30,324 nucleotides of DNA from positions 1-30,324 of the forward strand of contig DDLS01000196.1 of NCBI GenBank assembly GCA_002340255.1, given 5' to 3'. This document shows, one piece after another, positions 15,559-24,794 of this stretch; the stretch's first letter is position 1; the number at the start of each line of letters is the position of its first letter. The stretch comes from Cyanobacteria bacterium UBA2566 (GTDB lineage: Bacteria > Cyanobacteriota > Cyanobacteriia > Cyanobacteriales > Desertifilaceae). A program made the position numbers and the translations under genes. The notes beneath the pieces were generated by a model. It was not told the DNA's origin. It saw nothing but the letters and a program-made list of their open reading frames with translations, and did no database searches.

Positions 15559-18500
15559 ATGAACTTCAAGATTTATGATTGGCTTCAAGCATCCCATCTT
15601 AGCCTTGGCTCGATTCAGCCAAGCCTATCGCTCTTTAAATCTATCTCTACACCCGATCGAGTTGATAATGCGCCCATTACAATTAACCTTCATCAGTTAA
15701 GCCAAGCTGATTTAGCCGGTGTGGCGTTTCGACTGGTGCAAGCCCTACATGAGCAGCAGTTAACCAGTTTCCACACCAATATTCTGGCGGAATTTCTGGC
15801 AAGACCTCTTTCCATTGGGCGATCGCATCTTCACCCCTTAAGCCAACTGACGGGTGCCATGATCCACATCGAAAGCCAGTATAAACCAATGCCTCGCAAT
15901 CATAGCACCTGGTTAGCCCTGGAAATTGCCTATCTTGATGGTTTAGAAAACCTATTGATTCAAGAAGAAACCCTGTGTAAACCTTGGTTAAATCGCAGTT
16001 TGATCGCTCAATTCCCCCCTTCTTCATCCACGGAAACTGAGCAAACCCCTTGGGTTTCCCAACTCGAAATTATTCACCGTAAACGGCTCACCGATGTAGA
16101 AACCGAAAAAATTCTCTCTGATTTAGATCGTGCCCCCATTATTGGTCACATTCATCAAGTCATTCAAGCTTGGTTAGTAGCTAATGGTGCTGAGGATCGG
16201 GAGAGCCAATTATTAGTGCAACGGATCCATCAAGGCTTATTCGGACAATTACTCAAAACCGTTGCCCAATATCATATTTATTTACCTCAACTGCAAAAAT
16301 TTGTCCGTATTGGCGATTCTAGTCAGGGATTTTATGGAGCTGGAGTAGGAGATTATGAACTTTTAGAAGTGGCTTCTCCAGGGGCAAGAGCAATCATTGA
16401 TTTGCCCCGGGAATTCTATCGTGCCGATCTACAAATCAATCTGGCTTTCCCCTGTTTTGAAGAATCATTTTCTTGGTCTCAATTATATGTCATTCCCAAA
16501 GGATTGCCCACCAATCTTCCAGAATCTGAAAACAGTATTTCCTTACTCAATTGGGCGAATCAACAGCTTACCGATACCTATAGTTTATCCCTGATTGAGG
16601 GCCCCTCTGGTTTAGGGAAAACTCGCTTTTGTCAATGGTGGGCGGCGGAAATTGCTAAAAACACCTATCCTGAATGGATGCCGATTGTCATTTCCCTCGG
16701 TTCAGTTCACTTGGGCAACTCCCTAGAAGAAACTTTGGATTCTGCATTTAAGAAAGCAGAATTCACCCGTAATGATGGTTGGTTAAAACCAGGATTTCCC
16801 CCTTGCGTCCTCATTTTGGATAGTTTGGATTCTATGCCCTACAGGTGTGTGGGAGATGACCCTTATCAGAAATTACTCGAACAAATTGCTCAATTTCAAC
16901 ACAAACACCGCGATCCGAGGGGTTGGCCTCGGCATAAAATTGTTTTAACAAGTCGGTCTGATTTTCGTTCCCGTTTGGCTTTAGAGCAAAAAATTCAAAG
17001 GATGGGAACTCAGAAACTAGAAGCGGATGTGGCGTTCCTCGATGGGGTATTAAAAACTCGATTCCCCTTGAAGATCTCCCGATTTCAGATCGAGCCGATG
17101 GATTTAGAATCTGTGCAAGAATGGTTTAAGAATTGGTCAAAGTTGCAAAGTCGTGAAATTGCTAAATCCTATTTTGATTTTCTCAAACAAGCTGGATTAT
17201 TCAGTAATAAAACCGCAGCTAAAGAATTAGCCGCTATGGTGCGCCAACCCTTAATGTTGTATCTATTGGGTATTTTGCACCGGGATGGTTTTTTCGAGAA
17301 AGATTTAATTGATATTCCGTTTCCAGGGATAAAACTGGAAATCTACGATCGCATGATGACCTGGTTGCTGGGCGAAATTACCTCCGGACGATTGCGGGGG
17401 AGACAGACCCAAAAATTGATTCGCATCGGTTTAGGCCATGCGGGACGATCGCAAGAAACCATATCTCGTTTTCTCAAAGGTCGCTCTCCCTTCAACCTGC
17501 GTATCCTGTGCCAAAATGCTGCTCTAATTTTACTCCAAAGTGGACAACAGACCCTCAACAGCACTCACCTGAAAGCTAAACTGAACCTTGCCGAATCTGA
17601 ACCCTTAGATTTACCCTCCTTTTTATTTCAGGAGACCCCAAAACCCCACTGGCAAACCATTGAATATCAATTCACCCATCGTAGTTTCGGTGAATACTTG
17701 GCCATTGAGGCGATCGCCAAACAGCTCCAACCTCTCCTCGATCCCAGTCAAGAGCTTGACCTGCACGCCATTGCCCAAATCCTCTATCCTCTGCTCGGAT
17801 TTGGCCTGCTCCCTTACAACAGTGAAGACCTACTCCTAGAGCGACTGCAACGAGAGCAAAACAATTATCCCCAGTCTTTCAATTTAAGTACTCTGTGCGA
17901 TCGGCTGGATCGGTTCTGGGCCAGCTACTGCCAAGCCCAATGGATTAACACCTCCATCCCCAAACAAGCTCACGATCGCTTCCACTCCCTCGGAAACCCC
18001 ATCAATATCCTGCAAGTGGATGCTATCCTCGGCATCAATCTCCTTCTTCTGATTGCTGTCTTTGCTCGTGCCACTTCTACTTCCTTCTACCCCTGTGGTA
18101 TCCCCGATCGCCTTACCCTCAGTGAACCGTCCACAGTCATCGATCTCAACCGGCAAATAGGGGCCACAACCCTGGGCCGTTGGCTCCCTTACAACCCCAA
18201 TCAACTCCTCACTTTAGCTGGCCGAGCATCGATCTTGTCCCCCCTCACCTTTTGGCAACGTCTGGGACGAGACTTCCATCACCTTCAGCTTCCTGGGGTC
18301 AACTTACAACACGCCATCTTACCCAAAAGTCACCTGCAAAACACCAATCTCCAGGGTGCAAACCTCCAAGGAGCCAACCTGAGTGGAGCCCAACTCCAAG
18401 AAGCCAACTTATCTGGTGCGGACTTATCCGGTGCTGACCTATCCAACGCCAACCTATCAAGGGCTAATCTGAGCATGGCTAACCTGACTGGAGCCAAATT

Positions 18501-18948
18501 ACAAGGCACAGTTTTAGAAGAGACTAACTTTAGCAACGCTTGTCTCTACCAGGCACTCATCGATCCCCAACATCATAATTTCATTCAATCCCAAGGAGTC
18601 TTTTGGACTTGGGAACAATATTGTGCCTACGAAGAAGCCAGTTGGACAGAAAACGAACACAACCCCAATCTGCCCCAAGTGGCCTCTGATTCAGATTTCT
18701 TACCCCCGATTGAAATTGCTGAGGACGAAACCGTAGCTTTTGAATCGGGATCGTATTTCAATCAGTCAGACCAATCAACGATTGAAGATATAGACGCTCC
18801 GGAAGGGATCGAACATCTGCTCACGGCTGCCTATATGCCCGATCAAATTCCGGATGGCGATGGAGATCAATATGATGATGGCACTGAAACGGTTTTATCT
18901 ACCCCACCTCCTGCTGAAGATATTGACGGTGACAGCATCCGTTATTAA
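15559..18948 (+). CDS. NACHT-type STAND NTPase with pentapeptide repeats
   Basis: A 1129-residue protein. Residues 1-330 form a domain I cannot place in any family. The NTPase follows: Walker A G348-PSGLGKT-355, Walker B CVLILDSLD with Asp421 and Asp424, a sensor-like KIVLTSRSDF near 463-472, and the helical part ending in the NACHT hallmark FTHRSFGEYLAIEAIA near 702-717. Residues about 911-1000 are pentapeptide repeats (A(N/D)LSxA), which build a right-handed beta-helix and take the sensor position. The last 100 residues are very acidic and DGDGD-rich. Bacterial NACHT proteins include phage-defence NLR relatives, and cyanobacteria hold many of unknown role. This one stands alone, with no adjacent toxin gene. 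ATG at 15559 is the only good start. Predicted cytosolic signal-transducing ATPase/GTPase; ligand and effector unknown. Confidence 0.8.
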   Translation: MNFKIYDWLQASHLSLGSIQPSLSLFKSISTPDRVDNAPITINLHQLSQADLAGVAFRLVQALHEQQLTSFHTNILAEFLARPLSIGRSHLHPLSQLTGAMIHIESQYKPMPRNHSTWLALEIAYLDGLENLLIQEETLCKPWLNRSLIAQFPPSSSTETEQTPWVSQLEIIHRKRLTDVETEKILSDLDRAPIIGHIHQVIQAWLVANGAEDRESQLLVQRIHQGLFGQLLKTVAQYHIYLPQLQKFVRIGDSSQGFYGAGVGDYELLEVASPGARAIIDLPREFYRADLQINLAFPCFEESFSWSQLYVIPKGLPTNLPESENSISLLNWANQQLTDTYSLSLIEGPSGLGKTRFCQWWAAEIAKNTYPEWMPIVISLGSVHLGNSLEETLDSAFKKAEFTRNDGWLKPGFPPCVLILDSLDSMPYRCVGDDPYQKLLEQIAQFQHKHRDPRGWPRHKIVLTSRSDFRSRLALEQKIQRMGTQKLEADVAFLDGVLKTRFPLKISRFQIEPMDLESVQEWFKNWSKLQSREIAKSYFDFLKQAGLFSNKTAAKELAAMVRQPLMLYLLGILHRDGFFEKDLIDIPFPGIKLEIYDRMMTWLLGEITSGRLRGRQTQKLIRIGLGHAGRSQETISRFLKGRSPFNLRILCQNAALILLQSGQQTLNSTHLKAKLNLAESEPLDLPSFLFQETPKPHWQTIEYQFTHRSFGEYLAIEAIAKQLQPLLDPSQELDLHAIAQILYPLLGFGLLPYNSEDLLLERLQREQNNYPQSFNLSTLCDRLDRFWASYCQAQWINTSIPKQAHDRFHSLGNPINILQVDAILGINLLLLIAVFARATSTSFYPCGIPDRLTLSEPSTVIDLNRQIGATTLGRWLPYNPNQLLTLAGRASILSPLTFWQRLGRDFHHLQLPGVNLQHAILPKSHLQNTNLQGANLQGANLSGAQLQEANLSGADLSGADLSNANLSRANLSMANLTGAKLQGTVLEETNFSNACLYQALIDPQHHNFIQSQGVFWTWEQYCAYEEASWTENEHNPNLPQVASDSDFLPPIEIAEDETVAFESGSYFNQSDQSTIEDIDAPEGIEHLLTAAYMPDQIPDGDGDQYDDGTETVLSTPPPAEDIDGDSIRY

Positions 18949-18968
18949 CCCCCTAGTGAAGCAGAGTA

Positions 18969-18990
18969 GGGGCGAAAGATTTTTCGCCCC
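18969..18990. terminator. Bidirectional terminator hairpin
   Basis: GGGGCGAAA (18969-18977) pairs with TTTCGCCCC (18982-18990) around a 4-base loop, in the 146-bp gap between the convergent NACHT and oxidoreductase genes. T-runs are weak, so efficiency is uncertain. Confidence 0.55.
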
Positions 18991-19094
18991 CATGATGTAT
19001 GAATCCGTTCAACTGGGCTAAGAATCGCCTCTGATGCCCCGTTATACAGGAAGATTCGCCTCTAGAGTAGGAGATCGAGATTATCTTGCGAGAT

Positions 19095-21083
19095 TTACTG
19101 CCAACTGTCCCAATTTTCATTGAGAATGGAGGTATTGGGAAAAGCGATCGGATTCCCTTGATTCACTAACCGTCGTTGCAGGACTTCTAATTGGGGTTCT
19201 GGTGCGGGCAAATTATCGACCAATTCATAAGGCATCAGATCGTTTTCGAGGGCAAAAACAACCGTATTCCCGGCGGCTGCACCAACTGACCATTCAAAGG
19301 AATGCACCCGATAAGCAGCCGCCGCAATATGGCTGGCGGCGATACTTTTACCAGCAATTAACAGGTTATTCAATTGTTGGGGAATCATGGCTCGCAGGGG
19401 AATTTGGAAGGGGTAAGCCGTCCCTGCGCCTTGACGTTCTCCTTCGCGCTCGGTGTTACCGGGTTTTTCCGGAGGACTTTGTGTCATGCAGGGGTGAAAG
19501 TCGATCGCATAGTGACCAATGCCAACAGAATCTGGAAAGATGGTGGAGCGGGTGCGACGTTGGGGAGGGTTGGGTAGAGAATCAGATTGCAGAACCTCGA
19601 TCGCCTCTAATCCAGCGATCGCCGCTCGAAAGGCTCTGTATTCCTCTAGAGGTAAGGCTTGGCTATAATATTCATCGGTATATCCCTGGCGCGAAATATC
19701 GATTTCCCAGATGGTAAACCCATCAGGATGGGCCCAACTGGGACGACCAATAATCCGTCGTCCTTCACGCATATAGGGATATTTCGACAGTCCGTGAGCG
19801 GTTCCCATGGGGGAGTCTAACCCAGATAAAAAGCGATAATTGGGATGGAGTTCTTTAAATCCATCTCCCAATTGGGAATCCGTGGTTCCCGCAACCAACC
19901 AGTAATAAAATCCCAATGCATGTTCTTCGGCTTTGCGTAAGGCATCAACGCGCAGTCCTCCCATCCATCCTCCAGGCTCCAATTGACCGGTGGCTTGCAG
20001 TTGGTTCGGGGTATAAATAAAGTTATCAATCGAAGTTCCTGGACGGTAATCATTGCCCCATGTCCAGTTTTGCATCCCGATATCTCCAGGGGTGGGTGTT
20101 GTAAAGCCAATGCCTCTAAATTTTGTGGCTTCTCCTGTGGTTGGACTCCAGATCCGGCGATAGGTGAATACCAGATCGAAACTGGCTAGGCGCTCTAATT
20201 CGTAGCTATAGTAAGGGGCATATTGGGGATAAAAGTCTGGCATCACCTGGGGTTGGGGTTCGTCCATGGTTTCCATGGCGAAGGTGTAGGTAAAGCCTTG
20301 GGTACAGTAGGGATTGCCGGTTTCACTGGAGGAAGAGGGTTCTAGGGGCGATCGCGGATCGATCCCCAAACGGTGAGGAATATTGGTGAGTCCAATTAAT
20401 TCCCCGGTTTCCGTCCCATCGATGACATACCAGGGTTTATCCTGAGGTGCAATGAAGCGGATAATACTTTTAGTTAGATGTTCGGAATTGTCGTAGGTGT
20501 AAGCATCTTCTAGGGTTTGGGAGAGAAAGCGGGTATTTAGGGGAGGTGCGCCTGGTGCGGCTTGGTGTTGAATGGCACTTGCTGCTTGAATGAGGGTGCG
20601 ATTCACATTATAATCGAGGTCTTTCACCACCGTATTCGGATACCAATGTAGCGTTCCTTTACCCCGTTTCGCCGCAGTTTCCAGCATCTCCATCAGGATC
20701 AAATGACCATCTTTGGGCAGAAAACAGGAGACACTCACCCAACACTCACCTGGATTTAGCTTGCCATAGGTTTGGAAGATGCGATCGCGCAACTCCAAAT
20801 ACCCGCGAGAATAAAACAATTGCGCTCTTTGTGTCGTTCTCTCATCTAACGCCGAAGTTCCCTGGGAAGAAATTTGACCCCCTACCCAGTCCGTCAACTC
20901 CGTCAGGCAAACCGTTTTACCTCCGAGCAACGCCTCATAAGCAGTCGCCGTACCTGCCAGTCCCCCACCCACTACCAGTACATCACAGGAGACGGTTCGC
21001 TCCGGTTCCGGGGATGCCAGTGCCGCACTTGACGAGAATCCGGTAATAATTAAAGTAGATAGCAATCCTAGGTATTTTTTCAT
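19095..21083 (-). CDS. Secreted FAD-dependent oxidoreductase
   Basis: A 662-residue flavoprotein. Residues 1-23 are a Sec signal peptide (KKYLGLLSTLIITGFSSSAALAS). A Rossmann FAD-binding motif follows: CDVLVVGGGLAGTATAYEAL with GGGLAG at 39-44, then VCLTELTDWVGGQISSQG, which is typical of the FAD_oxidored group. DKPWYVIDGTETGELIGLTNIP and, near the C-terminus, LLIAGKSIAASHIAAAAYRVH complete the FAD site. The substrate is unknown. Export by Sec rather than Tat would require FAD insertion outside the cytoplasm. The ATG lies only 9 bases after the stop codon of the restriction endonuclease, and its GAGG ribosome binding site overlaps that stop, so translation appears coupled. Base composition is much GC-richer than the two genes upstream. 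Confidence 0.8.
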   Translation of the reverse strand: MKKYLGLLSTLIITGFSSSAALASPEPERTVSCDVLVVGGGLAGTATAYEALLGGKTVCLTELTDWVGGQISSQGTSALDERTTQRAQLFYSRGYLELRDRIFQTYGKLNPGECWVSVSCFLPKDGHLILMEMLETAAKRGKGTLHWYPNTVVKDLDYNVNRTLIQAASAIQHQAAPGAPPLNTRFLSQTLEDAYTYDNSEHLTKSIIRFIAPQDKPWYVIDGTETGELIGLTNIPHRLGIDPRSPLEPSSSSETGNPYCTQGFTYTFAMETMDEPQPQVMPDFYPQYAPYYSYELERLASFDLVFTYRRIWSPTTGEATKFRGIGFTTPTPGDIGMQNWTWGNDYRPGTSIDNFIYTPNQLQATGQLEPGGWMGGLRVDALRKAEEHALGFYYWLVAGTTDSQLGDGFKELHPNYRFLSGLDSPMGTAHGLSKYPYMREGRRIIGRPSWAHPDGFTIWEIDISRQGYTDEYYSQALPLEEYRAFRAAIAGLEAIEVLQSDSLPNPPQRRTRSTIFPDSVGIGHYAIDFHPCMTQSPPEKPGNTEREGERQGAGTAYPFQIPLRAMIPQQLNNLLIAGKSIAASHIAAAAYRVHSFEWSVGAAAGNTVVFALENDLMPYELVDNLPAPEPQLEVLQRRLVNQGNPIAFPNTSILNENWDSWQ

Positions 21084-21092
21084 TTGAGAACC

Positions 21093-22382
21093 TCAAGTAG
21101 ATGTAAGTTGAAGTATCCAGTCTATCCACTTCTCAACGGTTTGTGCGCGTCTTGATATCGTTGTTGGATTAAGGTTTTCAAGATTGTCACTCATAATCTT
21201 AACAATTTCTTCTCGATCCGGTTTTTCTGAGTTGGCCAAATACTTTCTGAGAACCAGATTAAAGACTTTGTGAGATAAGATAGCTTTGACTAATGTGAGA
21301 TTCTTCCTCTTAGGATCGAGCGTCACAATTGTTCTACCCTTATCAGTCAATCTATATCCCGAACTTCCTTGTACTCTCTCAAAGAGTCCTAGATAAATAC
21401 CTGCTGATATATAGTAGTCTGTTTGCCTCACATTAAATGCATACTCTGTTGTTATTACATCCTTGGTAAGTGGATCTTCATGGATATAAAGCTTATCTAA
21501 CAAATCAACCACCCTTACAAATTTATCAGCTTGAGGGAAGGGCGCGATATTCTCATCTTCAAAGCCTTCGATCTTACTCAATACCTGTTTTATATCTGAT
21601 AGCTCAATCTCATACTGTCCAATACAGTACCTATGAACAGATTTAAGTTGAATTGAATTATATTGATATAAATCACAAAACCTAAACACATAAAATGTAA
21701 AAACATTATTAGAAAACAAAAGCAAAATAGGAACTATTTCTTTATTCGTTTTTGATTTCCATAATCTATAAGGGTAATAAAGTTGCCTAATAATAAAATT
21801 ATCTACAGATTGACACTTAGCTTCAATGATTGCGAATTTACTGGTTCCTTCAAATCCACCATCTATTTCGCATTGAGAGTTCTCAACTGCAATATTTTGA
21901 CCTTCAGCAGTCCTGGAATTATAGATTTCGTAGTCAAACTGTCCTGTAGACATTTGACCAAACACTGTAAAAAGTGTTTCTTCTTCCAAAATATCGGTTA
22001 GCATCCCTGACAAATAAGCACAGAGAATAGCTGATGACTCAGAAGTTATCTGCTGAGGCACAATAGTTTCAATCTGAGATGGAAGCTCAAAATATTGAAT
22101 TTCTGGTAACGTTCTATCTTCAGAAAGTGAAAAGTAGCTATCAAAATGACCAATAACATAACCACCTCTAGAGACAGGTTGTATAGAGAGATTATTATCT
22201 CGAAAAAGCCTTGGAAGCTGAACCTGATGATCGAACTTTGTCATCAGACGTGATTCTCTCTCCTGGTTTATTATTTCAGATGATATATAAAAACGACCCT
22301 CTCTTTCGATTGCTTCCAGTATCTTCTGTTCTTCAAATAGTGCTTGCCAAGCACTATCATTTCTCGATGGTTTTGCACTCAT
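21093..22382 (-). CDS. Probable type II restriction endonuclease
   Basis: A 429-residue protein paired with an adenine methyltransferase. A PD-(D/E)xK-like site is visible: CEIDGGFEG about 10 residues before FAIIEAKCQ (roughly residues 167-190), giving the Asp...Glu-x-Lys arrangement. The C-terminal third resembles a winged helix (TTEYAFNVRQTDYYISAGIYLGLFER...GYRLTDKGR) that would contact DNA. The assignment rests on this motif and on the gene order; the exact recognition site is not readable, although the partner methylase type suggests a GATC-like target. The start ATG at 22382 lies inside the methyltransferase 3' end (26-bp overlap), typical of coupled expression with methylase first. AT-rich compared with flanking genes, which suggests horizontal acquisition. 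Confidence 0.7.
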   Translation of the reverse strand: MSAKPSRNDSAWQALFEEQKILEAIEREGRFYISSEIINQERESRLMTKFDHQVQLPRLFRDNNLSIQPVSRGGYVIGHFDSYFSLSEDRTLPEIQYFELPSQIETIVPQQITSESSAILCAYLSGMLTDILEEETLFTVFGQMSTGQFDYEIYNSRTAEGQNIAVENSQCEIDGGFEGTSKFAIIEAKCQSVDNFIIRQLYYPYRLWKSKTNKEIVPILLLFSNNVFTFYVFRFCDLYQYNSIQLKSVHRYCIGQYEIELSDIKQVLSKIEGFEDENIAPFPQADKFVRVVDLLDKLYIHEDPLTKDVITTEYAFNVRQTDYYISAGIYLGLFERVQGSSGYRLTDKGRTIVTLDPKRKNLTLVKAILSHKVFNLVLRKYLANSEKPDREEIVKIMSDNLENLNPTTISRRAQTVEKWIDWILQLTST

Positions 22383-23274
22383 ATTTGTTATGAATTAATA
22401 ATTCTTGAATTTTTCCTCTTTTCGAGCCAACTGCATTGATTGCCCGTGAAGCCCTAATTTCAACGATTTCATATCGAGAATCGCTGTATAACTCATGAAT
22501 GAATGGAGCATTGGAATTACTGACTAATACATGACAACCTCGGTCTGATAACTTATCGCAAACTAGCTTCAGTCTCTCCTGCTCCCTTTCACCAAAACCA
22601 TTGATACTATACCCTGTAAAAGATGATGTGTCAGAAATGGGATGGTATGGGGGGTCAAAATAAACAAATGCTCCTTTCTTTGCGGTTGAAACTGAATCCG
22701 CAAAATCACCTTCACAGATTCTAACCGATCTTTGATTTAGAAAGTTACTAACTGCCTTTATGACAACAGGATCTGCTATAAGCGGATTGATAGGGTTTCC
22801 ATAGGGGACATTAAATTGACCTTTGCTATTCACACGAAACAATCCATTAAAACAAGTTTTATTTAAATATATGAGCCGTGCTGCTCGTTTGACTGACGAT
22901 AATGTTTTGAAAGTAGAATGTCTATCTTGACTGCGTAATGTATAGTAATAATCTTTTGAGTTCTTTTTCTCATGTTCCTTACAAAGCTCCAGCAACCCCT
23001 CAGGATTGTCTCTAATTACATTGTAACAATTCATGAGTTCTTTGTTGGTATCGTTAATTACGGTTTTTGCGGGTTGAAGTGAGAACAGAACTGCACCTGC
23101 GCCAACAAACGGCTCATAGTATTGAGTGTACTTTTGTGGAATATACTTTTTGATGACTGGCATGAGTTGTCTCTTCCCACCTGCCCATTTCAAGAATGGC
23201 TGAACTAAGAGGTTGTATTTGTCACCCTTTCTTCTTTGAGGATCTAATGGTTTTTCTACAGCCCGTCGTTCCAT
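22357..23274 (-). CDS. DNA adenine methyltransferase (D12/Dam class)
   Basis: A 305-residue N6-adenine methyltransferase of the alpha class. SAM-binding motifs X (PFLKWAGGKRQ, 26-36) and I (YYEPFVGAGAVLF, 52-64) are intact, the catalytic motif DPPY lies near 205-209 (VYFDPPYH), and the internal block RLIYLNKTCFNGLFRVNSKGQFNVPYG near 132-158 is typical of Dam/M.DpnIIA-type enzymes, most of which modify GATC. It protects DNA from the overlapping restriction endonuclease. ATG at 23274 follows a TATAAT about 35 bases upstream. Low GC relative to neighbours. Specificity for GATC is family inference. Confidence 0.9.
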   Translation of the reverse strand: MERRAVEKPLDPQRRKGDKYNLLVQPFLKWAGGKRQLMPVIKKYIPQKYTQYYEPFVGAGAVLFSLQPAKTVINDTNKELMNCYNVIRDNPEGLLELCKEHEKKNSKDYYYTLRSQDRHSTFKTLSSVKRAARLIYLNKTCFNGLFRVNSKGQFNVPYGNPINPLIADPVVIKAVSNFLNQRSVRICEGDFADSVSTAKKGAFVYFDPPYHPISDTSSFTGYSINGFGEREQERLKLVCDKLSDRGCHVLVSNSNAPFIHELYSDSRYEIVEIRASRAINAVGSKRGKIQELLIHNKYECKTIEK

Positions 23275-23308
23275 CTCTGTTTACGCAAAAGTTTTCATCT
23301 AGAACTCT

Positions 23309-23314
23309 ATTATA
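23309..23314 (-). promoter_or_regulatory. -10 element of the restriction-modification operon
   Basis: On the minus strand a perfect TATAAT lies 34 bases before the methyltransferase ATG. A CTGACA 19 bases further upstream could be the -35 element; the spacing is slightly long. Confidence 0.5.
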
Positions 23315-23518
23315 ATACAAAAAGGTCTTACAATGTCAGGGAAAAAATATGTTTTTTTAGTAGACTTAATTGTTTTTACTCTGGGATGTTCATCGATCTT
23401 GTGATTGACGATTTACTGGTTCAATATAATATTACTGTACCAGTATTTTCAATTCCTATTTTAACGTTCCTATTAATAGATGAGTCTTTTAGGCTTTCGG
23501 ATTCGCACTCAGTATCGG

Positions 23519-23897
23519 TCAATTGGCATCGGATTGAGTTCTGTAGAACCACAGACAAAATAGACACACTAATCCAAGAACAATTTCAATGCCATCTGAC
23601 CATACTAAGGAAGCCACTGGGATACCGTCAATTGTCATACCGAGCAATCTGGAAAGACCATAAGACAAATAAACTAAGGTAGCTAAGATAGTTGATGTAA
23701 AGGTAAGCTGGGAGATAAAAGCACCCATGAGCATGAGGATACCACTGCTGAACAAAGCTCTCGCAGGGGCACGAATTTCACTGAGAAAGTTAACGCTGCC
23801 ACCAAGATCAATTTGATTCATGGCATACAACTCGGCAGGCGATCGCAACCCCTCCAGCTAAACACAACACAACTTGTAACACTTTGGATGATTGCAT
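23519..23897 (-). pseudogene. Frameshifted DUF4345-family membrane protein
   Basis: From the ATG at 23897 the frame reads MQSSKVLQVVLCLAGGVAIA and then derails. A second frame picks up PAELYAMNQIDLGGSVNFLSEIRA and three more hydrophobic helices to the stop at 23519. Together these match the order expected of a DUF4345 membrane protein (about 125-130 residues, four helices), but roughly eight to ten residues are missing at the junction and the frame changes. The junction lies at a GCGATCGC sequence near 23840. The downstream frame alone has only a TTG start. The gene is therefore probably dead. Family identification is from memory of the LSEIRA region and the helix order. Confidence 0.65.
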
Positions 23898-24025
23898 AAC
23901 CTTGCTCCAATTTGTGAGATCGCCCAAGAAGCAGTCAGGTAAAACTTTGCTGATTTTGTATGGTAAGTCAGCCATCCGCTAACATGACATACAATTACAG
24001 GCATAACCCAAGTACCATAAATCCT

Positions 24026-24712
24026 ATGACTTCACTCATCTGTAATCCTCCCACTAATGAACTTCCCTTGCAACTGTGGCAACCCTCTAGTTGGGAAAAT
24101 TACGAGGCTTGGCGCGATCGCAACTGTCCCGAAAAAATAAAGTTATACTACTACCAACATCAACTCTTAGTCGAAATGGGTTCAGAAGGAATTAATCACT
24201 CTAGCATTGGGGATTTATTCACCATGCTTTTTGCATTCTGGTTTAGTCAAAAGCAAAATCAAAACCTTAGCTCTTTCGGTGGCTGTTTACTGGAAAAAAC
24301 GAACCAAAGTTCTGCTGCCCCCGATCTAGTTCTCTATATTGGAGACAACTATCCCACCTGGAATCCTAGAGAAAAACGCTATATTGATTTAGATCGCTGG
24401 CGAGTCCCCGATCTAGTTGGTGAAATTTCTGATACCACCTTATCAAGCGATTTAGATGAGAAAAAACACTTGTATGCTTCTTTAGGTATCCCTGAATATT
24501 GGGTGATTGATGTCAAAGGACAGCGAGTTTTTGCCTTCAAGCTACAAGACAATAACCAATATAAAGAGTGCGATGATTCCCAAGGTTTATCGGGTTTACC
24601 CATCTCTCTTCTAGAACAAACCCTTGTCCGTTTACAAGAAGCCAGTAATATAACCGTTGCCAATTGGTTTTCTGAGCAGATTAAATCTCTGGATCTTGGC
24701 AAACCTGAATGA
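24026..24712 (+). CDS. Uma2-family putative endonuclease (DUF820)
   Basis: A protein of 228 residues from ATG 24026, or 250 from ATG 23960; neither start has a clear ribosome binding site. The body begins LPLQLWQPSSWENYEAWRDRNCPEKIKLYYYQHQLLVEMGSEG, as usual for Uma2. The PD-(D/E)xK elements follow: AAPDLVLYI, then WRVPDLVGEISDTTLSSDLDEKKHLYASLGIPEYWVIDVKGQRVFAF, where the Asp, Glu and Lys are all present. Uma2 proteins are very numerous in cyanobacteria and are predicted nucleases of unsettled role, sometimes linked to mobile DNA. It stands alone. Confidence 0.85.
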   Translation: MTSLICNPPTNELPLQLWQPSSWENYEAWRDRNCPEKIKLYYYQHQLLVEMGSEGINHSSIGDLFTMLFAFWFSQKQNQNLSSFGGCLLEKTNQSSAAPDLVLYIGDNYPTWNPREKRYIDLDRWRVPDLVGEISDTTLSSDLDEKKHLYASLGIPEYWVIDVKGQRVFAFKLQDNNQYKECDDSQGLSGLPISLLEQTLVRLQEASNITVANWFSEQIKSLDLGKPE

Positions 24713-24794
24713 TATCAATGGGAATTAATCGAGAAAAATCGAGTAGGGTTATAGACACTCTACTCGATCGCCATCACTAAAGGCAAATCCTCAT

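Noticed and set aside
23386..23682. 98-codon plus-strand frame overlapping the DUF4345 remnant
   Set aside because: It is antisense to a recognisable membrane-protein frame, has no family signature and no ribosome binding site.
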